Shown here in pieces: positions 1 to 8,951 of a stretch of DNA of 64,000 nucleotides. The DNA is from Atopobacter sp. AH10 (GTDB lineage: Bacteria > Bacillota > Bacilli > Lactobacillales > Aerococcaceae). Numbering within the stretch: position 1 is the stretch's first letter; every line of letters starts with the position of its first letter. The notes under the pieces are model-generated. The model was not told the origin of the DNA. It saw only the letters and a list, made by a program, of their open reading frames with translations, and did not search any database. Both the position numbers and the translations under genes were made by a program. The stretch is from NCBI RefSeq assembly GCF_003664595.1, contig NZ_QXPZ01000015.1, positions 59,753-123,752 of the forward strand, read 5' to 3'.

Positions 1-395
1 CCCTAGATGAATCTCTTCAAAATAAAATTGCTAGAGATTTTGGTAAAAGATATAAAGAGAGCTATCAGTCTAAAGAAAAAATTAGTAAAACTGAGCTTAT
101 AGACATAGTTAAAATCTCTAATTTTTTCAGAAATGTTTGTGCCCATGATGAAGTCATGTATTCTTTCTCTTTGAATAAAGCTGGTCAAACCGCTATATTT
201 GAAAAGTTTTTTGATGAGAATTATACCGGTAAAAATTTACATGATTTAATATTGGTTCTTAAACTAGTTATTCCCGAAAAAGATTACCAATCTTTAATCA
301 CATCAATTTCCTCCATTAAAAATAAATATAAAGATAAATTTACTAGTGTCCCAATTGAGGACATATTTGCAATTTCAGGATTTTCTAGTAAGTAG
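1..395 (+). CDS. Abi_2/AbiF-like abortive infection protein, C-terminal part (5' end outside window)
   Basis: An open frame enters from the left edge and ends at TAG 393-395, giving about 130 residues. An internal ATG at 156 is not the start, because the frame is open and protein-like upstream of it. The key motif is RNVCAH, about 45 residues into the visible part. It fits the RX4H motif of HEPN ribonucleases and the conserved R-N-x-C-A-H block near the C-terminus of Abi_2 (AbiD/AbiF) proteins. Family knowledge: these are phage-defence or toxin-like RNases. Whether the gene is complete cannot be told, as the N-terminal half is outside the window. A separate, broken Abi_2 gene lies at 11377. 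Confidence 0.6.
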   Translation, partial: LDESLQNKIARDFGKRYKESYQSKEKISKTELIDIVKISNFFRNVCAHDEVMYSFSLNKAGQTAIFEKFFDENYTGKNLHDLILVLKLVIPEKDYQSLITSISSIKNKYKDKFTSVPIEDIFAISGFSSK

Positions 396-877
396 TTATT
401 AACTTAGCTACTTATTTTTTATTTGATCACGATTATCCTCAATTGCTTGATAATATTATACTATTTATATTAAGACTATTAAGCAAAATCAAAAGAACCG
501 ACTTGGTCCACGGTAAAATGTAGTTGGGTCATTTTTGCCTCCTGGTTGTTTTGTTTTTTGTCTATTAACATTGTACCAGTTTAGGCTTAAATGGCCTTTT
601 TCTTTTTACACAATTATATGGACTCTATCCTCATTATTCAGTTTTTTTGACTCTAAACTTACGTCACGATACTAAAAGGGAGGAATTTAGATAGACTAGT
701 TTCCAGCAAAGAGACGATCTAAGGCAAATTGTTAGATCCCCTTTTCTGACTTTGACACTTAAAAAATAAAAAAGCGAGTATAGATGTTGATTTAACAACG
801 TTTGTACTCGCTTTGCTTTTTTTGATCTGTATATACTAGACTTTCACTTGTGTGTTTCTTCCGCTTTCTTCTACAGC
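396..877. other. gene-free stretch, 480 bp
   Basis: No convincing coding frame is present. It is AT-rich and holds copy 1 of the 100 bp repeat (752-851). That copy's palindrome may also end transcription for the converging genes on either side. Confidence 0.6.
752..851 (+). repeat. 100 bp palindrome-centred repeat, copy 1
   Basis: It starts TTGACACTT and ends ACTTGT. The core GCGAGTATAGATG...TACTCGC (774-811) forms a hairpin flanked by A and T runs. The full 100 bp matches the reverse complement of 12580-12679 with few differences (core: A/G and G/A at two positions). A more divergent copy is at 33600-33677. It looks like a small dispersed element that can also act as a bidirectional terminator; I do not recognise a named family. 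Confidence 0.75.
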
Positions 878-2017
878 CTAGTAGAGATAGATATCCTCGT
901 AAGCCGGATTTGTAAAGTTTGGACTTTCCACTTTTACTTCTGTGAGTAGACGGTCACTTAATAAGTCGAAACGTTGATAGGTCCATTTCGTGTTTTTACC
1001 CTCTTGTTTCCCCTTGCTAAAGGTGACCAAGCGATCCCCGTCCACATAAACGGACGCCCATTTCTTTAGCGAATAGTTTCTCTCCCTCACTTGATGCAAT
1101 TCTACCTTCCCATTTCTGATACGATAGGTCCAAACTAAAAGCTTAGATTCTTGATCCGTCCCATTCAAAGAAAAGAGCGTAGACCCTGCCTGACCCATGG
1201 AGTAATCCCTTTCTAAAGGAAGCGGGAGAGTTTGCCCATTTGTCAAATGAACTAATTGCCATACGACCTGCCCATCTTTACCGGCATCATTGGCTAATAA
1301 CCATGGCTCTTCATCCTTCTTGAAAGATTGTAGCGTGTCCCCACTGACAATATTATCTATGGTCGAAACGTTCAAACTCTTTGTGGTAATCTTTTTACCA
1401 TCTTGAGACACTTGAATGTCCATAGAATGTGAACTTGCCCCATCTTTTTTCTGGTTGGCTTCCACTAAGAAATGATAATCAGACCCATGACGAACAACAT
1501 TCCTCAGATAAATCATCTTCAGACCCAGTTTATCCAAGTCGATCTTTTCTCTTCTCGCTTGATCTTTTAGACGATTATAAAAAATCACATGCAGCACTTT
1601 CCCACCGGATTGCCCGTCAAAAGCGTAGACCGTTTCATTTTGCCCATCAAATTTTTGCACTGCCGTATCAAAAGTTTTTCTTTCTTGTCTATTCAATAGA
1701 TCGAGTACCTTTTGTGAAATGGTCATTATCTTTTTCACAGGGAGGTCGAAATCTTTAGCTTCACTATAAATAGGAGCACTCGCAGCGCTTAAATAGAAGC
1801 TGTCTCCTTGAGAGGCCACCTGTTCTTGCAGAGCTTTTGCATATTCCAAATTCCCCTGTAAGACCAAATCTTTTTTCAAGTTTTCCTTATCTTTTGTGAC
1901 GGTCATCTTGAAAGTCGGCAATTGTTTAAATTCAGCTTGCCCGTATGCCATAAAAGCAAAGATAATCGCTAAGGCCAAGCCCATCCAAACAAGCGGTTTA
2001 AAATACTTGCTATTCAT
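878..2017 (-). CDS. membrane-anchored extracytoplasmic protein of GntR-ABC operon, unknown function
   Basis: About 379 residues with one N-terminal membrane segment (about residues 8-28, VWMGLALAIIFAFMAYG) and a long polar domain presumably outside the cell. I do not recognise a family. It is the last gene of GntR - ATPase - permease - this gene, starting only 13 bp after the permease stop. A GTG nine bases further upstream would extend the frame but overlaps the ribosome-binding site. The ATG at 2017 sits 8 nt after AAGGAGG and is preferred. By position it may be an accessory or sensor subunit of the transporter (inference). Confidence 0.7.
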   Translation of the reverse strand: MNSKYFKPLVWMGLALAIIFAFMAYGQAEFKQLPTFKMTVTKDKENLKKDLVLQGNLEYAKALQEQVASQGDSFYLSAASAPIYSEAKDFDLPVKKIMTISQKVLDLLNRQERKTFDTAVQKFDGQNETVYAFDGQSGGKVLHVIFYNRLKDQARREKIDLDKLGLKMIYLRNVVRHGSDYHFLVEANQKKDGASSHSMDIQVSQDGKKITTKSLNVSTIDNIVSGDTLQSFKKDEEPWLLANDAGKDGQVVWQLVHLTNGQTLPLPLERDYSMGQAGSTLFSLNGTDQESKLLVWTYRIRNGKVELHQVRERNYSLKKWASVYVDGDRLVTFSKGKQEGKNTKWTYQRFDLLSDRLLTEVKVESPNFTNPAYEDIYLY

Positions 2018-2030
2018 CCTCTTCACCTCC

Positions 2031-2816
2031 TTATATGGCTATACGATGTTTGCTAAGATAAGATCCACAAACGATCGCTAAAGCATTGGCTACTATCAAT
2101 TTCAGTATCGTCTCGTAGGACAGGAATTTCGGAAATAGGGTAATGTTTGGCACTAGTTCTAAAATAGGCACTAAACATAGCGCTAAAAGACCGAGCCCTA
2201 AAATAATTTTCCCAAGAGGTCTTAAACTTTTCCCAAAAATAAGTAGGTCAAAGGCTAGTAAAATCGACAAACTTGCCAAAAGGAATAAAAGTAGTGTCAC
2301 TTGCCATTGGATTTGTAAAAATAATGATCCTGCTTGTACTCCACCAGCATTTAAGCCAAATAATTGAGAAAAGCGGAGAATATAGCCTTGATAGTGAGGA
2401 AGAATCCCCTTTAAACACAGGTAGTAGACCAAGACTTCTCCTAGATCAATCATCAAAAAGCCCAAGAAAAAGAGGATACTCGTCGCCCACTTGGCCAAAT
2501 ACATATCAAATCGTTTCAAAGGAAATAGCATCCACCTTGTCGCAAAGTGACCTTTCCCATACCAATCCACTAGCCAAATATAAAGGGAGAAAGCTCCAAC
2601 AAAGCCAATGATCAGCAAATCCAAGCCTATCATGGTCATCCCCTTATAAGGTATAGCTCCAGCTCCTCTGACGGCCATATGCCCCAAAAAGCCTTTCCAA
2701 GCTCGATAGTTCATCCCCAATAAGCCTGCCTTGACTACAGCATAGACGAGATAGCTTGCCACTATAAAAAGTCGGTGCCGTTTCCATTCTAAGTTCCAAC
2801 ATTTGAAGAAATTCAT
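2031..2816 (-). CDS. ABC transporter permease (ABC-2-like), YtrC/D-type
   Basis: 261 residues with about six hydrophobic segments, starting with a charged cytoplasmic N-terminus (NLEWKRHR) and ending with a membrane segment. Its ATG overlaps the ATPase stop (ATGA), showing translational coupling, and GGGAGGTG lies about 8 nt upstream. It should form the membrane channel or mechanotransmission part of the transporter with the ATPase encoded just upstream. GntR(YtrA)-linked ABC systems are often involved in envelope stress or export, but the substrate cannot be read from the sequence. Confidence 0.75.
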   Translation of the reverse strand: MNFFKCWNLEWKRHRLFIVASYLVYAVVKAGLLGMNYRAWKGFLGHMAVRGAGAIPYKGMTMIGLDLLIIGFVGAFSLYIWLVDWYGKGHFATRWMLFPLKRFDMYLAKWATSILFFLGFLMIDLGEVLVYYLCLKGILPHYQGYILRFSQLFGLNAGGVQAGSLFLQIQWQVTLLLFLLASLSILLAFDLLIFGKSLRPLGKIILGLGLLALCLVPILELVPNITLFPKFLSYETILKLIVANALAIVCGSYLSKHRIAI

Positions 2817-3502
2817 CCTTGATACACCTCCCTCATGACATCGGTGATGGATTTATTTTCCTGTTCTCTGACTTCTTCTACGTCAAATGCCCTTACAATA
2901 CTCCCATTTTTCAACAAGATGACCCGATCAGCTAATTGCTCCACTTCTTCAATCGCATGAGTCGTTAAGAGAACCCCACGTCCTTGAAGAATATCACTGG
3001 TAAAGACATTGAGCAGTTCCTCTTTTGAAAAAATATCAATACCCGAAAAAGGCTCATCCATTAAGAGGTATTGGAAATCTAAACTCAAACTCATGAGCAT
3101 ATTTAATTTCATTTGATTCCCTTTTGACAAGTGACTGATCACATCTTTTTTATTCAACTTGAAAAATTCCAACAAACTTTCCGCCCGTTCTGGATTGTAG
3201 TTACTATAAAAAGTATCCATCATCTCCAAGGCTTCTTCCACTCTTTGCCCTGGCACCATGGCTAAGTGGTCTGGAACAAGGGTAACTTTTTCTAAACTTT
3301 TTTCCGACCAGCTTTCCCCATCAACCAATACCTTGCCCGTAGCATTATTCAATAATCCTACCATCGCATTCATGATGGAGGTTTTTCCTGACCCATTTAA
3401 ACCGATTAAAGCCGTCACACTATTCTCAGGAACCGAAAAAGAAACTTGGTCAACGACTTTTTTCCGCCCATAACGAACAGTTAAATTTTCAACGGTTAAC
3501 AT
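2813..3502 (-). CDS. ABC transporter ATP-binding protein
   Basis: 229 residues with Walker A GLNGSGKT (34-41), the degenerate signature SKGNQ (about 131) typical of YtrB-like ATPases, Walker B YLLMDEP (about 150), and H-loop TTHAIEE. The longer frame would begin with GTG at 3511, but that codon overlaps the Shine-Dalgarno GGAGG. ATG at 3502 lies 8 nt after it and gives MLTVENLTVRYG, a normal ATPase start. The gene overlaps the 3' end of the gntR gene by 14 bp, so the genes are co-transcribed and likely translationally coupled. Confidence 0.88.
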   Translation of the reverse strand: MLTVENLTVRYGRKKVVDQVSFSVPENSVTALIGLNGSGKTSIMNAMVGLLNNATGKVLVDGESWSEKSLEKVTLVPDHLAMVPGQRVEEALEMMDTFYSNYNPERAESLLEFFKLNKKDVISHLSKGNQMKLNMLMSLSLDFQYLLMDEPFSGIDIFSKEELLNVFTSDILQGRGVLLTTHAIEEVEQLADRVILLKNGSIVRAFDVEEVREQENKSITDVMREVYQG

Positions 3503-3896
3503 GCTTTCCACCTCCGTTTGACTCTTTAGCTTCTTTTTCCAAATCTTGACTTTCTTGCTTTAAATAATTGGTAATATCCTCTACGCTATTCCCTAAACGT
3601 TTCAAGCGATCTACCAAGTCTTTTAAGGCGGTTTGACTCAATTCCTTCCGTAAGGCCTTGATTTTCTCTTCATCCTCCGTCACCCGACTTGGGACATTCC
3701 TTTCAGTAATAATCCAGCCCTTGTCCTCTAAGACACGATAAATCCGTTGCGCCGTATTAGGATTGATGGATAACTCTTGTGCCAACTCTCTTCTTGACGG
3801 CACCGTCGACCCACTCGGCCATTCTTGACTAGCAATCAATTCTTGAATCCGTTCTACTCCCTGTTGATATATTGGTAAGCGACGATCAAATTGCAA
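3489..3896 (-). CDS. GntR-family transcriptional regulator, YtrA subfamily
   Basis: 135 residues. The N-terminal winged helix-turn-helix includes VPSRRELAQELSINPNTAQR, the GntR signature. It is followed by only a short helical C-terminal tail (about 60 residues, acidic), which places it in the small YtrA subfamily without a large effector domain. The start is TTG at 3896, with AAAGGGGG 8 nt upstream. It heads the four-gene ABC operon and most likely represses it: a perfect 8+4+8 palindrome lies inside the promoter at 4065-4093. Confidence 0.88.
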   Translation of the reverse strand: MQFDRRLPIYQQGVERIQELIASQEWPSGSTVPSRRELAQELSINPNTAQRIYRVLEDKGWIITERNVPSRVTEDEEKIKALRKELSQTALKDLVDRLKRLGNSVEDITNYLKQESQDLEKEAKESNGGGKHVNR

Positions 3897-4064
3897 GGTA
3901 AAAACCCCCTTTCCTTTGCCTATTGGACTTAAATTTTACAGCATGCACTAGCCCACTTTTTTCCTAAAGTTAAACTTGACGTCATGACACTCAGCTGTTT
4001 CCTATTATTCTTTACCAGTCGAGTCATCATTTGAAGAAAGTTCTTTTACGCTTCTTCATGTATC

Positions 4065-4093
4065 ATTGTATTAAGTCATTAATACATTGTCAA
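4065..4093 (-). promoter_or_regulatory. promoter of the gntR-ABC operon with embedded operator
   Basis: Read on the minus strand: -35 TTGACA (4093-4088), 17 bp spacer, -10 TACAAT (4070-4065). The palindrome TGTATTAAGTCATTAATACA (4067-4086) fills the spacer and overlaps the -10 box. This is the arrangement expected for GntR/YtrA autorepression. The transcript would have a leader of about 160 nt. Confidence 0.8.
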
Positions 4094-4443
4094 TAGACAA
4101 AAGCGCTTTTTCGCCACTCTCCTCTTAAAAGTTTTTACCCTCATTAAAGCAGACCATTTTCTAATCAAGCAGCTAAAAAACTGAATCTTCTATAATAAGT
4201 CTTCTCAAATCTATCTTTTCTTGATAGAATGAGCCAGATGAAGCTCTTCTAGACGGCTAAGTTTCACTTCCAACTAGTCGTTTCTATAGCGTTGGAATCA
4301 GGCTTTTCTACAAGCGCTAGACTCTAAGCCTTTTAAAAGAGATCTTAGCCCCTATTTCACCTAAAGAATAAAGAGCTGATTAAGCCTAATACAAGAACTA
4401 CCATCAGCGATCTTATAAGCTCGCTAAGTTAAAAGGAGGACCT
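4094..4443 (+). other. 350 bp leader region upstream of the ABC-F gene
   Basis: No gene found. It contains a cre-like palindrome AAAAGCGCTTTTT (about 4100-4112) and a TATAAT-like box near 4191 with no good -35. A weak hairpin (AGCGA...TCGCT, about 4407-4426) lies just before the ribosome-binding site AAAAGGAGG. A long leader could allow attenuation, but no leader peptide or terminator pair was clear. Confidence 0.35.
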
Positions 4444-6069
4444 ATGTTATCAGTTAATAATGTTTCTGTACAATTCTCAGATCGCGTCTTATTTAGTGAA
4501 GTGAATTTAAAATTCACTCCCGGTAACTGCTACGGAATTATCGGCGCTAATGGGGCAGGTAAATCTACTTTCCTCAAAACCCTCTCCGGCGCTCTGGAAC
4601 CTACTACAGGGACAGTTACACTAGACCCTAACGAACGTCTAACCGTATTGGAACAAGATCACTATGCCTACGACGATATGACTGTTTTAGATACGGTCAT
4701 GATGGGTCACAAAGAACTTTTTGCCGTTAAACAAGAAAAAGATGCCATCTACATGAAAGAAGATTTTTCTGACGAAGATGGGATCCGTGCCGCTGAATTA
4801 GAAGGTCGTTTTGCTGAATTAAACGGTTGGGAAGCTGAGGCCAATGCTGCCATGTTACTAGAAGGGTTGGAAATTTCTGAAGCCCAACATTATTTCTACA
4901 TGCGTGACTTAGACGAAGCTGAAAAAGTGAAAGTCCTTTTGGCTCAAGCCCTATTTGGTACACCTGATGTCCTCTTATTGGACGAACCTACTAACGGTTT
5001 GGACGGACGGGCTATCCACTGGTTAGAAAACTTCCTCATGGACTTCCCTAACACCGTCATCGTTGTCAGCCACGACCGCCACTTCTTAAACAATGTCTGC
5101 ACCCATATGTGTGACGTGGACTACGGTAAAATCAAACTCTTCGTCGGGAACTATGATTTCTGGTTAGAATCTAGCCGACTTGCCGCTAAACTCCTCGCCG
5201 ACCAACGTGCCAAAAAAGAAGAAAAAGTCAAAGAACTCCAAAACTTTATCGCGCGCTTCTCTGCCAATGCTTCTAAATCTAAACAAGCCACTAGCCGGAA
5301 GAAACTCCTAGAAAAAATCACCTTGGACGATATACAGCCTTCTTCCCGCCGTTACCCATTCGTTGGTTTTAAACCTCACCGTGACATTGGGAATGACGTC
5401 TTGATGGTCGAAAAACTATCCGCTCAGGGAGAAGAAGGTATTTCTTTCAGCAACGTTTCCTTCCAATTATCCAAGACAGATAAAGTGGCCTTCCTTAGCC
5501 GAAATGATAAGACCATCTCGCAATTCTTCGACATTATCACAGATAAGCAAGCAGCTGAATCCGGCAGCCACAAATGGGGCGTTACCACTAGCTATTCCTA
5601 CTTCCCTAAAGATCTAGGACGGGAATTCCAACAAGAAGATCTCACCATCTTGGATTGGTTACGCCAATTCGCTGAAAAAGAAGAACAAGATAACACCTTC
5701 TTACGGCAATTCCTAGGGCGCATGCTCTTCTCAGGAGAAGATGTGAACAAAAAAGTTAAAGTCCTCTCTGGGGGAGAACGTGTCCGTTGCTACCTGGCTA
5801 AAATGATGTTGGAAAAAGTGAATGTCCTCATCCTAGACGACCCAACCAACCACTTGGATTTGGAATCGATCACCGCCTTAAACGACGGCTTGAAAAATTA
5901 CTCCGGCGTGATCCTCTTCTCTTCTCACGACCACGAGTTCATCCAAACCATTGCCAACCGTCTCATCGTCTTAGGTCCAAAAGGGATCGTCGACCGTCTC
6001 CAAACGACTTACGACGAATTCTTAGACGACCAAGACAGCCAAGACCGTGTCGATGCTCTTTATCAATAA
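4444..6069 (+). CDS. ABC-F family ATPase, YkpA/YbiT type
   Basis: 541 residues with two ATPase domains and no membrane segments. Domain 1: Walker A GANGAGKS, degenerate signature LDEAEK instead of LSGGE, Walker B LLLDEPTNGLD, H-loop SHDRH. Domain 2: no recognisable Walker A (FLSRNDKTIS), intact LSGGER signature, Walker B LILDDPTNHLD, H-loop SHDHE. The linker (about residues 240-300) is charged and helical, as in ribosome-binding ABC-F proteins. The odd signature and weak second Walker A are probably family traits of YbiT/YkpA rather than damage. Family role: acts at the ribosomal E site; not an obvious resistance type. AAAAGGAGG supports the start. Confidence 0.85.
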   Translation: MLSVNNVSVQFSDRVLFSEVNLKFTPGNCYGIIGANGAGKSTFLKTLSGALEPTTGTVTLDPNERLTVLEQDHYAYDDMTVLDTVMMGHKELFAVKQEKDAIYMKEDFSDEDGIRAAELEGRFAELNGWEAEANAAMLLEGLEISEAQHYFYMRDLDEAEKVKVLLAQALFGTPDVLLLDEPTNGLDGRAIHWLENFLMDFPNTVIVVSHDRHFLNNVCTHMCDVDYGKIKLFVGNYDFWLESSRLAAKLLADQRAKKEEKVKELQNFIARFSANASKSKQATSRKKLLEKITLDDIQPSSRRYPFVGFKPHRDIGNDVLMVEKLSAQGEEGISFSNVSFQLSKTDKVAFLSRNDKTISQFFDIITDKQAAESGSHKWGVTTSYSYFPKDLGREFQQEDLTILDWLRQFAEKEEQDNTFLRQFLGRMLFSGEDVNKKVKVLSGGERVRCYLAKMMLEKVNVLILDDPTNHLDLESITALNDGLKNYSGVILFSSHDHEFIQTIANRLIVLGPKGIVDRLQTTYDEFLDDQDSQDRVDALYQ

Positions 6070-6112
6070 ACTTTAGTCAAAACAAAAGTCTGTTAATTGA
6101 GTGAGTTCCAAC

Positions 6113-6164
6113 AAAAAAGTACGTCAAATCAAGCTTATCAAAGCTTAGAGTGACGTACTTTTTT
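6113..6164. terminator. bidirectional terminator between the ABC-F gene and res
   Basis: Arms AAAAAAGTACGTCA (6113-6126) and TGACGTACTTTTTT (6151-6164) are perfectly complementary, with an inner AAGCTT/AAGCTT pair. A and T runs on both sides suit both converging genes. Confidence 0.88.
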
Positions 6165-6212
6165 CATTTTTATGACTTTTGTCCCAGCCCCATTTTTTTA
6201 TTCTAGGAGCCC

Positions 6213-8951
6213 CTATTGGTCAAAGTTTAATTCTTCTTGATAAGTTAAGCCCTCAAAAGTTTTTCCAAGAGCGATTTCGCCAAGTTGCTTCAGGCTATGA
6301 CGGCCATCATTCATCGTATAGAATCTGACCCCTTTAATCCTTAGCCCGTTGATCTGGTCTTCAAAGACTAACTCCCCTTCTTGTTCGTTGATAAAGAGGA
6401 GTAAATCTTCTTTCCATTGATCTTTTTCCAGCAAATTGATTCCCTTAGGCTCGATGAAGATTTGCAGGTAGCTATCTTCATTAGCTAAAAGCAAAATAAA
6501 ATCTGGTTGGAAGGCTTCATAGTGGACTTCTCGTGGGTGAGCGTCAAATTGATAGAGTTTCAATTTTTCATTCTTGGCTGATTCTCTATGCATATTTTCA
6601 TCCATCCGAATCAAATACACTTGATCGTAAACTGCCAAAAGCTCTTGCACTCTTTCTTTAATCCTATCCACTAACTGGGCTTCTGTTTGGTTAATAATAG
6701 CCGAATCATAGACAAAGAAGTCCTCGTTAGCATAGGTCTGCCGTCTCACTTGTTGCGGCGCAGAAGCCATCAGTTTCATTTTACCCGTATCATAGTTCGG
6801 TACCCGTTTATTGTAGTCAGCCACATATTCTTTAATCGCAAAGCCTTCGAATTTATTCGTCCCTATAGCTTTACGGTAGCCAGAACGGATCTTTTTCTCC
6901 ACTTCTAGCAAATAGGTCGACAAAATACCGAGCCGATCCTCTGGTGTGAGGTCTTCTTTCCTGATAGTCTTAGGCGCTGTGGCTCGCAAGGTTCGAGCAG
7001 ACAAATTCAACCATTTTTCACCTAAAAATTCTTCTCGTGTTTTAAGTAAAGGCAGATATTGTTTCAAGCGATCAAAATGGAAAAAACTGTTCTTGTTCAA
7101 GGCCTTGTAGATCAAGCGATCGTCCACTTCAATCGCTAGCAATCTCACTTCTTCGTAATCTTTATTCAAGGATTTAGCGGCATAATTCAACTCTCTCGTC
7201 GCTAGTTTCCACTCAATTGTTATGTCAGAGGTGTTATCGATCCCATATTTGGACAAGTTATCGTAATAGTCATCGGACACCTCCACCACTTGATTGTAGT
7301 AGATAGCCCCCTCTTGATAGAGCTTGGTCTTTTTAAAAGAAGGCTTTACTTTAATCGCTATCGGAGGGTTCTTTTTATCTTCCCCTGTCGGTAAGTCCAT
7401 CGCATCAAGTGACGCCACAAGGTTTTTCAAGTACTGAGGCTCGTTAATCGTATGGTAGTGGAGAGTTTCTAGGATAAGATTATCTCGACTCGCTTCTTCA
7501 AAGCGTCTGGTATAGGATTTCTTCCCTTCTAAGACGAAAGGATAATACCTAGCCCCACGACCAATTAATTGGGCTTCCGAATTGGTCGAAGTCTTTGTCC
7601 CTTTAGCGGATGGTGTATCAGAAATACGCACAATATCATAGAGATTAAGGACATCCCAACCCTCTGTTAATTTTGCTACCGCAAAGACCACTCGATAAAG
7701 ATTCGAGGGGCTTTCAAGGGTGTTCAAGGCTTGATATTGGTCATTTTCCAGCAAATTAGTTGTATTCGCATTGATCACCCGTTGCCGACTAAACTGCCTT
7801 TTCATCTCTCGAACGATTTCCCCTAATTCTTCTTCATTTTTTAGGTAATAGCTGTAAGTTCGTGAGAGAGTTTCCGAAAACTCCTCCGTTGTCTCATTAT
7901 TATTTATCTGGATAAAAGATCTCACTTGATCAGCCGATAAATTCTCGATGAGTTCATGGAATTTTTCTTCAGCCGCTAGGGAATCCGCCACCCGTGGAGA
8001 CTTAAAGAGAATCACTGGCTTAAAGGGAATCCCATACATCTCTAAAGCATACCTCCGCCTAAATTCACTTAGGAGGATGGCATTCATCATGTTATCCCTA
8101 TCCGTATTGGAGGATTGAATCCTGCGAATATTTTTGGAGTAGCCGTCACGGATATACCTATCTAAGGCATATTGATAGAGGACTTTATCTTGATACTTGT
8201 CAAAGACCTGCTTGTTATCTAAGTCAATCGTCGCCGTAAATTCCAAGAGGCAGTTGTCCTCATGACTCTTTAAAATTAAGTCGATCGTTCGCTCCCAAGA
8301 CTTTTCATCTTCCTTTTCCGCTTTCGTAGATGCCGAATAGTGGTGGGCTTCATCCGCTAAAATAGCCGTCTTATGTTTCTTATACTCACTTAGTCCCATG
8401 GTATTTTCTTTTTGTGTGAATAAATCACTAGCTATCCCTTGAATGGTATCCAATTTGATATAGATCACATTCTTCCTTGGGGTGGCTGGAAATTGTTTAA
8501 CCGGCTCTATCCTTACCCTCTGCCCATCAATTTCTAGGGGGACTTGGTAGAGGTACTTGCTAGAAGAAGGATTGGTCAAATTGTCGATGGTCTTTTTCAA
8601 GACGGATGTCGTATTGACGGTAAAAACAAATTGTTGATAGCCTAGCTCATGGTAAAGATAGAGGACTAAGCCGGCCATTAAATCCGTTTTCCCTGACCCT
8701 GTCGCCATATTAAAGAGGACATGGTTATTTTGTCTATATTTAAAGGCTTTTGCCTGACGAACATAGTGGTAATAACGCATTGCATCATTTTGATAGGCAC
8801 GGAAGCGGTGTTTCATGTTATCGACAATATAGGCAGGCGTTTTATAGCCTAGGAATTCGTTATCCAAGTAGGACTGGTCGAATTTCTTCAAAGCTTCCAA
8901 TAAGCTGAGGGTCACTTTTGTTGCTGTCTTCTTTTTAGCCAAGCTCATCAT
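6213..8951 (-). CDS. res: type III restriction enzyme, Res subunit
   Basis: About 912 residues. Superfamily 2 helicase motor: motif I ATGSGKTDLMAG (about residues 80-90), DEAH-type motif II LADEAHHYS, motif III EFTATID, and motif VI region AQLIGRGARYYPF. The C-terminal PD-(D/E)xK nuclease is visible as PDFILLL followed by IEPKG. Family role: with Mod it cuts DNA after ATP-driven movement between two unmethylated sites. The start overlaps mod by about 17 bp; AAGGAGG abuts ATG 8951, and ATG 8948 or TTG 8939 are also possible. The frame looks intact. Confidence 0.9.
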   Translation of the reverse strand: MMSLAKKKTATKVTLSLLEALKKFDQSYLDNEFLGYKTPAYIVDNMKHRFRAYQNDAMRYYHYVRQAKAFKYRQNNHVLFNMATGSGKTDLMAGLVLYLYHELGYQQFVFTVNTTSVLKKTIDNLTNPSSSKYLYQVPLEIDGQRVRIEPVKQFPATPRKNVIYIKLDTIQGIASDLFTQKENTMGLSEYKKHKTAILADEAHHYSASTKAEKEDEKSWERTIDLILKSHEDNCLLEFTATIDLDNKQVFDKYQDKVLYQYALDRYIRDGYSKNIRRIQSSNTDRDNMMNAILLSEFRRRYALEMYGIPFKPVILFKSPRVADSLAAEEKFHELIENLSADQVRSFIQINNNETTEEFSETLSRTYSYYLKNEEELGEIVREMKRQFSRQRVINANTTNLLENDQYQALNTLESPSNLYRVVFAVAKLTEGWDVLNLYDIVRISDTPSAKGTKTSTNSEAQLIGRGARYYPFVLEGKKSYTRRFEEASRDNLILETLHYHTINEPQYLKNLVASLDAMDLPTGEDKKNPPIAIKVKPSFKKTKLYQEGAIYYNQVVEVSDDYYDNLSKYGIDNTSDITIEWKLATRELNYAAKSLNKDYEEVRLLAIEVDDRLIYKALNKNSFFHFDRLKQYLPLLKTREEFLGEKWLNLSARTLRATAPKTIRKEDLTPEDRLGILSTYLLEVEKKIRSGYRKAIGTNKFEGFAIKEYVADYNKRVPNYDTGKMKLMASAPQQVRRQTYANEDFFVYDSAIINQTEAQLVDRIKERVQELLAVYDQVYLIRMDENMHRESAKNEKLKLYQFDAHPREVHYEAFQPDFILLLANEDSYLQIFIEPKGINLLEKDQWKEDLLLFINEQEGELVFEDQINGLRIKGVRFYTMNDGRHSLKQLGEIALGKTFEGLTYQEELNFDQ

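Noticed and set aside
1429..2611. Plus-strand frames of 60-110 codons across the ABC operon
   Set aside because: They are antisense to well-supported genes, with no start sites or recognisable motifs.
4444..6069. ABC-F gene as a damaged antibiotic resistance gene
   Set aside because: The degenerate first signature and DDPTNHLD in the second Walker B are likely normal for YbiT/YkpA-type proteins; the frame is intact.
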